Shown: piece after piece, positions 15,166 to 22,556 of the stretch
Position numbering within the stretch: the stretch's first letter is position 1
Layout of the letters: each line of letters opens with the position of its first letter
NCBI GenBank assembly: GCA_947366105.1
Contig: CANAZK010000009.1
Location: forward strand, 1-35,052
Direction of reading: 5' to 3'
DNA from: an uncultured Lachnospiraceae bacterium
GTDB lineage: Bacteria > Bacillota > Clostridia > Lachnospirales > Lachnospiraceae
DNA length: 35,052 nucleotides
Program-made: the position numbers and the translations under genes
The notes under the pieces: model-generated
The model's input: only the letters and a program-made list of their open reading frames with translations
What the model was told of the DNA's origin: nothing
Database searches by the model: none

Positions 15166-17394
15166 ATGCGAAAAATACTGAAATTTTTAAAGCCGCGTAC
15201 AGCGGCTGTATTTGCTATTATCGTAGTTCTTGTGCTGCAGGCATACTGTGATTTATCTCTTCCGTCCTATACGTCCGACATTGTTAATGTGGGAATTCAG
15301 CAGGGTGGAGTAGATACACATATTCCGAAGATGATTGCAACGGAAGATATGGAAAAACTGCTTCTTTTTGTTCCGCAGGATAAGCACGATACGGTACTTA
15401 ATGCTTATGAAGCTGACAATAAGAAATATGAAAAAGAAACTTACATTTTAAAAGAGGGGGTTCTGAAAGATGAGGAGAAGAAAGAGAACCTTGAAGATAT
15501 TCTTGGAAAGCCTATGCTTCTTGTATTCGGAATAGAATCGGGGGAGGTTCAAGGGAATACAGATATGTCTAATATGGAAGGCAGCGCGTTTCCGGCAGAA
15601 GGCGCGAATGTACTTGACGCGCTTAAGATGCTGCCGGAAGGGGAACGTCTTGCAATGATTGAGCAGATGAGCGAGCAGATTGACAATATGCCGGGCATGA
15701 TGCTTGAGCAGGCTTCTACACTTTATATAAGAGACGCATACAAAAATATCGGCGTGGATGCGGATAAACTGCAGTCGGACTACATTCTGCTTACAGGACT
15801 TAAGATGCTGGGGCTTGCGGCGCTTGGAATGATGGCGAGCGTTTTGGCGGGGCTTCTTGCTTCAAGAACTGCCGCTTCAACCGGGCGTGATCTTAGAAGC
15901 GGCGTATTTAAGAAGGTAGTGGGCTTCTCTAACGGCGAGTTTGACAAATTCTCTACGGCTTCGCTGATTACAAGAAGCACGAATGATATCCAGCAGATTC
16001 AGATGGTTACGGTTATGATTCTGAGGATGGTGCTGTATGCGCCTATTATAGGTGTGGGAGGCGTATTCAAGGCGCTTAACACAAACGTCTCCATGTCATG
16101 GATCATTGTACTTGGAGTTATTATGATTTCGCTTCTTGTATTCACATTGTTCCTTGTGGCAATGCCGAAATTTAAAACGCTTCAGAGACTTGTAGATAGA
16201 TTGAACCTTGTAATGAGGGAAATTCTCACGGGACTTATGGTCATCCGTGCATTCAGTACGGAGAAGCATGAAGAGGAACGTTTTGACAAGGCAAATAAGG
16301 ATCTTACTCGTACCATGCTTTTTGCAAACAGAGCAATGACAATCATGATGCCGACTATGATGCTGATTATGAACGGTATTTCTGTTTTGATTATATGGGT
16401 TGGTGCAAACGGAATCAGCGAGGGACAGATGCAGGTAGGAGATATGATGGCGTTTATCCAGTATACAATGCAGATTATTATGTCCTTCCTGATGATTTGC
16501 ATGATATCGATTATGCTTCCAAGAGCAGCGGTATCTGCAGACCGTGTAGATGAAATTCTTACAAGCTCCACATTGATATGCGACCCTGAGAAGCCGAAAA
16601 AGCTTCCTGAAAATGGTAAAGGAGTTGTGGAATTCGATCATGTATCTTTCCGATATCCGGGCGCGGAGGAGGATGTACTTCACGACATTTCATTTGTAAC
16701 AGAGCCGGGAAAGACAACTGCATTTATCGGAAGTACTGGAAGCGGCAAGTCAACGCTGATTAATCTGATTCCTAGATTTTATGACGTTACAGAAGGCGCA
16801 ATCCGTATTGACGGTGTGGATATCCGCGAGATTTCCCAGCATGATCTGCGTGCGAAGTTAGGATATGTACCGCAGAAGGGCGTACTGTTCTCGGGGACAA
16901 TAGAATCCAATATCCTGTACGGCAATGCAGACGGTACGGAAAAAGAAATGAAAGAGGCGGCAAAGGTTGCCCAGGCGGCGGATTTCATCGAGGAGAAGGC
17001 GGAGCAGTATAACAGTCCGATTGCCCAAGGCGGCACCAATGTATCCGGAGGACAAAAGCAGCGTCTGTCTATTGCTAGAGCCGTTGCAAATCATCCTGAT
17101 ATCTTTATATTTGACGATAGTTTTTCTGCGCTTGACTATAAAACAGATGTAACGCTCAGGAGAGCATTGAAAGAATATACGGCGGACAGTGTGGTTCTCA
17201 TTGTGGCTCAGCGTATCAGCACGATACTTCATGCAGATCAGATTATCGTTCTTGATGAAGGAGAGATTGCGGGAGCCGGCACCCATAAGGAGCTTTTGAG
17301 AACATGCGAGATCTATCGCCAGATTGCGATGTCTCAGCTTTCTGAGGAAGAGATTGCCAAAGATTTGGGAAAGGAGGAGACAGGTCATGAGTAA
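15166..17394 (+). CDS. ABC exporter half A (degenerate catalytic site)
   Basis: A 742-residue type-IV ABC exporter half (multidrug/lipid exporter type), six helices plus ATPase. The start is ATG 15166 with AAAGGGG just before; the frame is open further up but without a ribosome site. Between helices 1 and 2 lies an insert of about 150 residues (about 40-190), acidic and Met/Glu-rich, predicted outside the cell. The ATPase has Walker A GSTGSGKST, signature VSGGQKQR, Walker B IFIFDDSFSALD and switch VAQRIST. Asp replaces the catalytic Glu and Gln replaces the switch His, as in the degenerate partner of heterodimers such as TM287/288 or BmrCD. The gene overlaps half B by eight bases. Confidence 0.93.
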   Translation: MRKILKFLKPRTAAVFAIIVVLVLQAYCDLSLPSYTSDIVNVGIQQGGVDTHIPKMIATEDMEKLLLFVPQDKHDTVLNAYEADNKKYEKETYILKEGVLKDEEKKENLEDILGKPMLLVFGIESGEVQGNTDMSNMEGSAFPAEGANVLDALKMLPEGERLAMIEQMSEQIDNMPGMMLEQASTLYIRDAYKNIGVDADKLQSDYILLTGLKMLGLAALGMMASVLAGLLASRTAASTGRDLRSGVFKKVVGFSNGEFDKFSTASLITRSTNDIQQIQMVTVMILRMVLYAPIIGVGGVFKALNTNVSMSWIIVLGVIMISLLVFTLFLVAMPKFKTLQRLVDRLNLVMREILTGLMVIRAFSTEKHEEERFDKANKDLTRTMLFANRAMTIMMPTMMLIMNGISVLIIWVGANGISEGQMQVGDMMAFIQYTMQIIMSFLMICMISIMLPRAAVSADRVDEILTSSTLICDPEKPKKLPENGKGVVEFDHVSFRYPGAEEDVLHDISFVTEPGKTTAFIGSTGSGKSTLINLIPRFYDVTEGAIRIDGVDIREISQHDLRAKLGYVPQKGVLFSGTIESNILYGNADGTEKEMKEAAKVAQAADFIEEKAEQYNSPIAQGGTNVSGGQKQRLSIARAVANHPDIFIFDDSFSALDYKTDVTLRRALKEYTADSVVLIVAQRISTILHADQIIVLDEGEIAGAGTHKELLRTCEIYRQIAMSQLSEEEIAKDLGKEETGHE

Positions 17395-19234
17395 TGAGAG
17401 AAATGGAAGAAGAGGACCGGGGGGACATGGACCGCATGGCCCTATGGGAGCCGGCGAGAAGGCGAAGGATTTTAAAGGAACGATGAAGAAGCTTATGGAG
17501 TACCTTGGAACCTTCCGGATTGGAATAGTAATTGTCATGCTTTTTGCGGCGGGAGGCACCGTATTTACTATTGTGGGACCGAAAATTCTCGGAAACGCAA
17601 CAACGGAGATTTTTAATGGTCTTGTAAGCAAAGTTTCAGGAGGCGCCGGAATTGATTTTGATAAGATTGCAAAGATTTTATTCACGGTGCTTGCTCTGTA
17701 CGGCGTAAGTGCGCTTTTCTCTTATGTTCAGGGATTTATTATGACGGGTGTGTCACAGAAGCTGACATACCGGATGCGTAAAGAAATCTCGGAAAAGATA
17801 AATCGTATGCCGGTTAATTATTTTGATACTATGACACATGGCGAGGTATTGTCCCGTGTTACCAATGATGTTGATACACTAAGTCAGAGCCTGAATCAGA
17901 GTGCGACGCAGCTTATTACATCGTTTACAACGATTATAGGTGTGCTTATTATGATGCTCAGCATAAGTCCTCTTATGACTCTTATAGCGCTTTTGATCCT
18001 TCCTGTTTCGATGGCTCTTATCTCGGTGATAGTAAAGCATTCACAGAAACATTTCCGCAGCCAGCAGGAATATCTTGGTCATGTAAACGGCCAGGTGGAA
18101 GAGGTTTACGGCGGACAGAATATTGTAAAAGTATTTAATAAAGAGGAAGATGTTATCCGCGAATTTGACAGGACGAATGAAGTATTGTATCAATCGGCGT
18201 GGAAGTCGCAGTTTTTCTCGGGAATGATGATGCCGATTATGCAGTTTGTCGGTAATTTGGGATATGTTGCAGTTGCAATACTTGGAGGATATTTCGTAAT
18301 CCAAAATAGAATCGAGGTGGGTGATATCCAGTCATTCATCCAGTATGTAAGGAACTTTACACAGCCGATTACACAGGCGGCACAGGTGGCGAATATGCTG
18401 CAGTCTACGGCGGCAGCAGCGGAGCGTGTATTTGAGTTTCTTGATGAAGATGAGGAAGAGCAGACAGTGGCGGATCCGGTTTCCGTAAATGGCCTTAAAG
18501 GAAATGTGGAATTTAAGAATGTACATTTTGGTTACAACAAGGATCGCATCATTATTAATGATTTCTCGGCAAAGGTAAGAGACGGACAGAAAATTGCCAT
18601 TGTGGGTCCGACCGGAGCAGGTAAAACTACGATGATTAAGCTTCTGATGAGGTTTTATGATGTGGACTCCGGGGAGATTCTTGTGGATGGACATAATGTC
18701 AAGGATTTCAACAGAAGTGAACTTCGCATGATGTTCGGTATGGTGCTTCAAGACACATGGCTGTTCCACGGAAGTATCAAGGATAATATCCGGTATGGCA
18801 GATTAGACGCTACAGACGAGGAAGTAGTAGAGGCGGCAAAAGCGGCTTATGTGCATCGGTTTGTGCAGACCCTTCCGGATGGATATAATATGGAATTAAA
18901 TGAAGAAGCAAACAATGTGTCACAAGGACAGAAACAGCTCCTTACAATTGCAAGAGCTATCTTAGCCGACCCGCCGATTCTGATTCTTGATGAGGCAACA
19001 AGCTCGGTAGATACGAGAACGGAAGAGCGTATACAGAAAGCGATGGATAATCTCATGAAAGGCAGAACAAGTTTTGTTATAGCTCACAGACTTTCTACTA
19101 TCCGTGACGCAGATCTGATACTTGTCATGAGAGACGGCGATATCGTGGAGCAGGGAAATCACGAGGAACTGCTCGCGGCAGACGGCTTCTATGCAGAACT
19201 TTATAATTCGCAGTTTGAGAAGACAGTGGCATAA
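17387..19234 (+). CDS. ABC exporter half B (canonical catalytic site)
   Basis: A 615-residue ABC exporter half. The ATG at 17387 lies inside the end of half A with GGAGGAGA before it. A Gly/Arg/His/Pro-rich cytoplasmic tail (about 1-30) precedes six helices and the ATPase. Walker A is GPTGAGKTT, Walker B ILILDEATSSVD with the catalytic Glu, and the switch His is in IAHRLST. The signature is VSQGQKQL rather than SGGQ. It therefore complements half A: the competent site uses this Walker B and half A's intact signature. The substrate is unknown; drug or lipid export is typical of the family. Confidence 0.94.
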   Translation: MSNERNGRRGPGGHGPHGPMGAGEKAKDFKGTMKKLMEYLGTFRIGIVIVMLFAAGGTVFTIVGPKILGNATTEIFNGLVSKVSGGAGIDFDKIAKILFTVLALYGVSALFSYVQGFIMTGVSQKLTYRMRKEISEKINRMPVNYFDTMTHGEVLSRVTNDVDTLSQSLNQSATQLITSFTTIIGVLIMMLSISPLMTLIALLILPVSMALISVIVKHSQKHFRSQQEYLGHVNGQVEEVYGGQNIVKVFNKEEDVIREFDRTNEVLYQSAWKSQFFSGMMMPIMQFVGNLGYVAVAILGGYFVIQNRIEVGDIQSFIQYVRNFTQPITQAAQVANMLQSTAAAAERVFEFLDEDEEEQTVADPVSVNGLKGNVEFKNVHFGYNKDRIIINDFSAKVRDGQKIAIVGPTGAGKTTMIKLLMRFYDVDSGEILVDGHNVKDFNRSELRMMFGMVLQDTWLFHGSIKDNIRYGRLDATDEEVVEAAKAAYVHRFVQTLPDGYNMELNEEANNVSQGQKQLLTIARAILADPPILILDEATSSVDTRTEERIQKAMDNLMKGRTSFVIAHRLSTIRDADLILVMRDGDIVEQGNHEELLAADGFYAELYNSQFEKTVA

Positions 19235-19270
19235 ATATGTCGATAGACTAACGTAAAAGGGAGAAGTGTT

Positions 19271-19726
19271 ATGAAAAAAGCTCGTTTTTATAATAGCTCC
19301 AATGCTCCTAAACCGAATAAGCCTAATCATATGGGAGTTGTTGCCATAATAGAAAGAGATGGGAAAATATTACTCGAACATAGGATTGATTCGGACAGAT
19401 GGGCTTTTATTGGAGGAGGATTAAAAATTGATGAAAGTATTGAGGAATGTCTAAGACGAGAGGTTCTTGAAGAAACAGGAAGGGAAATAGTGTCATACAA
19501 ATTATTTGATATTTTCTCTGACCCTTATAGAATAGCAGAATATCCAGATGGAAATATACTTCGGATTATCAGTGTGGTTTATTGCGTAGAGCTGGAGAGA
19601 AAGGAATTAATCTGCAGCGAAGAGTCTAGAGAACTAAAATTTTTCTCTTTAAAAGAGCTGTCAAAGTTAAAAGTAGCGGAAACACATTTGGATATAATGG
19701 AAAAGTATTTGAGCCAGAGGAATTGA
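19271..19726 (+). CDS. Nudix hydrolase
   Basis: A 151-residue Nudix-family pyrophosphohydrolase. The Nudix box is clear: GGGLKIDESIEECLRREV followed by LEETGREI, matching Gx5Ex7REUxEExGU with the metal-binding Glu pair. MutT-like members clean oxidised nucleotides, while others hydrolyse ADP-ribose, CDP-alcohols or capped nucleotides; nothing here fixes the substrate. It begins 36 bases after ABC half B with no terminator between, so it may be transcribed with the exporter. A GGGAGAAG site precedes the ATG. It is the last intact gene before the insertion-sequence debris. Confidence 0.92.
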   Translation: MKKARFYNSSNAPKPNKPNHMGVVAIIERDGKILLEHRIDSDRWAFIGGGLKIDESIEECLRREVLEETGREIVSYKLFDIFSDPYRIAEYPDGNILRIISVVYCVELERKELICSEESRELKFFSLKELSKLKVAETHLDIMEKYLSQRN

Positions 19727-19842
19727 AAAATGCCTTGAATCCAATCATTTTTTGATGTTGTAGAATGACAGTTTATGAAATAGAGGTACTTTTAATAAGC
19801 CTCGTTGAGCCTAGACTATGAGAGAGCTGTTCTTTTATCTAT

Positions 19843-20420
19843 CTAAGTAGCTAGTTTAAGGCAGAGTTGATGATATTTCGGGCGTTTCGTCCAAAACAAA
19901 AGCTTGATGCCTTTCTTTGTATACGGCAGTATGCTAGAGATGCCTTTTGCCAGTTGGTAATAGCAGAAGAAAACTTTTGCTTTACCGGATTTGCTTTTTA
20001 TAGTGGAAATATTCTTTTATTTTCCAGCATGAAAAATAGATTTTTGCTACCCGGATTGTATCATTTTTGGATTTGACTTGAAATGTAACTGTATTTACAG
20101 ATTTATAGTCTTTTGTAGAAGAGGAGTGCAGTTTAGAAAAAATACTGACAGAGTGATTACTGCGTGTCAGTACACATGCTTACGTGACATGATCCCCTTT
20201 TTGTAAACATTTTTGTGGCAGTGCTTTCAGAACCGTCCCTGACAATTTCAAGGGATTTAAATTTACGGGTCTCCTGTTTTGCAACATCACTGTCATCGAT
20301 ACTGGCTCACCGGTTCAGCAGGCACCCATTTTTTCACCTGCTGAAGATAAAAAGTAGCTGCGGATGTAGGAGTACCTTTTCGAGATGTCTTGAAATTTTG
20401 AAGACAAAAATTAAAATTTT
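19843..20420 (-). mobile_element. Decayed IS4-type DDE transposase
   Basis: No intact gene lies between 19727 and 20680. The minus strand holds pieces of one transposase in shifted frames. Around 20300-20165 it reads DDSDVAKQETRKFK then SLEIVRDGSESTATK, as in IS4-type DDE transposases. Around 19955-19843 it reads AKGISSILPYTKKGIK then RPKYHQLC and a stop, the typical C-terminus. The order and direction fit one element with internal deletion and several frameshifts. The plus-strand open frames here (19867-20076 and 20215-20448) are antisense shadows of it. Element ends were not identified with certainty. Confidence 0.7.
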
Positions 20421-20440
20421 CGTTTCATTTGGTAAGTATT

Positions 20441-20501
20441 TGATGTAAAATTAGACATAGGGAATCTTACTTTATTTTGTTTAGAGTCTAATTTTACATC
20501 A
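20441..20501. repeat. Perfect 16-base inverted repeat
   Basis: TGATGTAAAATTAGAC (20441-20456) and GTCTAATTTTACATCA (20486-20501) are exact inverted copies around 29 bases. It lies just beyond the IS4-type remnant and about 180 bases before the peptide gene. It could be an insertion-sequence end pair, or a hairpin terminator since A/T runs flank it. Confidence 0.65.
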
Positions 20502-20548
20502 AAAAGGAATGGAATTCCTTATATTCTAGATATTTTTTGAAAGTTGTT

Positions 20549-20554
20549 TATAAT
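20549..20554 (+). promoter_or_regulatory. Possible -10 box of the peptide gene
   Basis: A perfect TATAAT, 127 bases before the TTG start of the candidate precursor. No good -35 lies 16-18 bases upstream, so this needs an activator or is not the true promoter. Confidence 0.3.
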
Positions 20555-20614
20555 AAAGCAGAAAGAATTAGGGGGAATTAATATTAGTTGCATTTATAAC
20601 ATATTTAAAGAGTT

Positions 20615-20653
20615 TATGATGGTAAATCCTTAATATGGGATATTTACCATAAA
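20615..20653. promoter_or_regulatory. Hairpin in the leader of the peptide gene
   Basis: ATGGTAAAT (20619-20627) and ATTTACCAT (20642-20650) are exact inverted copies, with flanking TTTAT/AAA pairing. The hairpin ends 14 bases before the ribosome site of the peptide gene. It may be an operator or a transcript-stabilising stem. Confidence 0.45.
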
Positions 20654-20680
20654 TATATGACAGTGGAGAGGAGGGGGACT

Positions 20681-20791
20681 TTGAAGAGTAGAGTCAAAAT
20701 TATTAGAAAAGCGTTACCGTTTGAGGCGTTAAGATGTGGTTGCTTATATAAAGCGGTGACTTGTGCTAATCCAGTTGTAGCTAGATATTAA
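20681..20791 (+). CDS. Candidate RiPP precursor peptide
   Basis: A 36-codon gene starting with TTG. The sequence GGAGAGGAGGGGG (20665-20677) gives a perfect AGGAGG six bases before that TTG, and this is the main evidence for translation. The N-terminal half is basic and amphipathic (Lys2, Arg4, Lys6, Arg9, Lys10, then LPFEALR to 18), fitting a leader. The C-terminal half holds Cys19, Cys21 and Cys28, small and aliphatic residues and a final Tyr36, fitting a thioether-bridged core. There is no double-glycine cleavage site. It lies upstream of a radical SAM/SPASM maturase and two ABC exporters on the same strand, and only an insertion-sequence remnant separates them. No known precursor family was recognised. 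Alternative: a chance small frame. Confidence 0.6.
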   Translation: MKSRVKIIRKALPFEALRCGCLYKAVTCANPVVARY

Positions 20792-20798
20792 ATGTAAT

Positions 20799-20847
20799 GA
20801 TTAGAATTACTCCGGCTGTTCCGATGATAGTTGGAGTAATTCTTATT
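20799..20847 (+). terminator. Hairpin 12 bases after the peptide gene
   Basis: AGAATTACTCC (20803-20813) pairs exactly with GGAGTAATTCT (20833-20843), with four more pairs inside. The T run afterwards is weak (TATTGT). Two readings fit: an attenuator that lets the peptide message exceed the downstream genes, or the left-end hairpin of the IS200/IS605 element, which is known in IS200 to block incoming transcription. The tnpA-like start codon follows 33 bases later. Confidence 0.6.
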
Positions 20848-20875
20848 GTATGGTGGTAAAAACAAACCATCTGCT

Positions 20876-21169
20876 ATGCAAGTGGTGGACATAAATAGTT
20901 TAGTCCATACGAAATGGGAATGTAAATATCATATAGTTTTGCGCTCAAATACCGTAGACAGATAATTTGCAAAGAAATAAGTGCGGATGTAGGAAGTCAA
21001 AGAAAATCAGTAAGCCCTTTTGAGGCTGTGCCGGGGAAGGAGGAACTGAAATTGCCTCCTGTAGGGGCGGCCGTAAATGTGGTGTAGTTAGCAGGCTTCA
21101 GCGCGTCTTCAGGCGCAAGCAGGCAATATTCCCTTATAGAGGGAGAACATGCACTCGCTAAGCGAGTGC
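20876..21169 (+). mobile_element. Decayed IS200/IS605-family element
   Basis: From the ATG at 20876 the frame reads NSLVHTKWECKYHIV, the N-terminus of the IS200-type TnpA (Y1 transposase). It then breaks, and after a one-base shift KYRRQII and ISADVG continue the same protein. The rest of tnpA and any tnpB are lost; the following bases to about 21120 code for nothing recognisable, though they may include the end of tnpB. The right side has a perfect hairpin, GCACTCGC (21151-21158) with GCGAGTGC (21162-21169), as expected at the right end of this family. The element sits between the peptide gene and its maturase. Confidence 0.8.
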
Positions 21170-21239
21170 CATGACTGAGGATAAGTAACTGTAATAGTCA
21201 TAAAAATTAATTATATAAAATTTTAGAGGGGGAAAAGAA

Positions 21240-22556
21240 ATGACATATAAAAAATCAAGATTTAATTCTGTTATTGAAGCGTTTGATGATGGAGTATTGA
21301 TTTTTAACACAATGACGGCAGCAATTTTGTGGATTCCTAATGAATTGTGGGAGTATGAGGAATATTCAGGGGATATTACAGAGGAATGGGAACAGGTTAT
21401 AGATTCTGGCATATGGGTAGAATGTAATATAAATGAAATTGAAGAAATGGAAAAATATTTAAAAATTTCAGCAAAAAAAAATTCAGGAACGCTTGCTATT
21501 ACCATAGTTCCTACTTATGCATGTAATATGAAATGTGACTATTGTTTTCAACATGACTATTTAGAACCAATTATGTCATATGATACTGCAGATAAAATAT
21601 TAGCTTCTTTAATGCCGATAATTTTAAAATATACTTGTCTTCATGTTACTTGGTTTGGTGGTGAGCCAATGTTAGCTTTAGAAGTTATGGAATATTTATC
21701 GCAAAATTTAATTGAATTTTGTACTGCAAATTCAATTAAGTATACAGCTGATTTGATTACAAACGGTACACTGTTGAATAATACAAATGTGGATATTTTA
21801 AAACAATGTTGTGTTATGTCTGTTCAAATTACATTAGATGGAACGAACCATGATGAAGTTAGAAAAATGAAGGATGGTAGTTCGAGTTACCAGATAATAA
21901 TAAATAATATTGCAGAAAATGTAAAAAACTTTAATATTGTGGTAAGAAGTAATGTTACAGAAAGTAATACTATTAATATTAAAAATATGATTGATGAATT
22001 GATGATTGATTATAATCTTGCAGGAAAGGTTTTTTTCTCCTTTTATCCGGTAAGTGATTTTGAAGGTAAAAAGCCTAAATGTGATCAATATAATCATTTT
22101 TGTGGATTGAATGTATATGATTCAGAATTAATTGATTTGTGTAGTTATGTGACAAGGTATCAATCAATACGCTTAGTGGCAAATATGGATTTGCGTCCAT
22201 CTACTATTCCATGTGAAGCAATTTGTAAAGATGCGGTTTGCTTGGATGCACATGGAGATGTATATAAATGTGCACTATCTATGCAAAATATGGAATGTAG
22301 GATTGGAAATATTTTTGAAAATTCTTTAAAAGAAATTTTGGATGATGGGGATCAAAAGGGTTGGCTAACATTTAAATGGGAAGATGAATGTAAGGAATGT
22401 AAATTTCTTCCAATGTGCCATTCGGGATGTATTTTCCGTAAGCGTGTTTCTGGAAAAACAAAAATATGTGCTCTTCAGATATCAACTCACAAACAGTTGA
22501 TTAAACTGTTATTTGATGAAATTAAGAAGGAAGAAACAGATGAAACAGTTGACTAG
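21240..22556 (+). CDS. Radical SAM/SPASM peptide maturase
   Basis: A 438-residue enzyme. An N-terminal domain of about 85 residues (FNSVIEAFDDGVLIFNTMTAA) precedes the core and may bind the peptide leader. The radical SAM core has CNMKCDYC (Cys95, Cys99, Cys102) for the SAM-binding [4Fe-4S] cluster and GGEP at 140-143. The C-terminal SPASM domain is complete: Cys334-x9-Cys344, then Cys384-x2-Cys387-x5-Cys393-x3-Cys397 and Cys410, predicting two auxiliary clusters. Such enzymes make thioether or carbon-carbon crosslinks in ribosomal peptides, or act on sulfatases; the ABC neighbours and short cysteine peptide favour a peptide substrate. GAGGGGG precedes the ATG. The gene is visibly AT-richer than the flanking housekeeping genes, suggesting transfer. 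It overlaps the first ABC gene. Confidence 0.93.
   Translation: MTYKKSRFNSVIEAFDDGVLIFNTMTAAILWIPNELWEYEEYSGDITEEWEQVIDSGIWVECNINEIEEMEKYLKISAKKNSGTLAITIVPTYACNMKCDYCFQHDYLEPIMSYDTADKILASLMPIILKYTCLHVTWFGGEPMLALEVMEYLSQNLIEFCTANSIKYTADLITNGTLLNNTNVDILKQCCVMSVQITLDGTNHDEVRKMKDGSSSYQIIINNIAENVKNFNIVVRSNVTESNTINIKNMIDELMIDYNLAGKVFFSFYPVSDFEGKKPKCDQYNHFCGLNVYDSELIDLCSYVTRYQSIRLVANMDLRPSTIPCEAICKDAVCLDAHGDVYKCALSMQNMECRIGNIFENSLKEILDDGDQKGWLTFKWEDECKECKFLPMCHSGCIFRKRVSGKTKICALQISTHKQLIKLLFDEIKKEETDETVD

Noticed and set aside
16858..17685. A 275-codon open frame on the minus strand across the ABC exporter genes
   Set aside because: It lies fully opposite two genes with complete ABC motifs, has no ribosome site, and its composition (Pro, Cys, Ser-rich) is that of an antisense shadow.
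19867..20448. Two plus-strand frames of 69 and 77 codons
   Set aside because: The opposite strand reads as an IS4-type transposase in the same interval, so these are shadows.
20441..20501. CRISPR repeat or array
   Set aside because: There is only one inverted pair and no regularly spaced direct repeats anywhere in the window.
21158..21505. A 115-codon minus-strand frame opposite the maturase start
   Set aside because: No ribosome site, and the plus strand carries the conserved maturase N-terminus.
20681..22556. Assignment of the peptide system to SCIFF, streptide-type or mycofactocin-type RiPPs
   Set aside because: The peptide has three Cys rather than six, no KxxxW, and lacks the mycofactocin core and partner genes. 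The class is left open.
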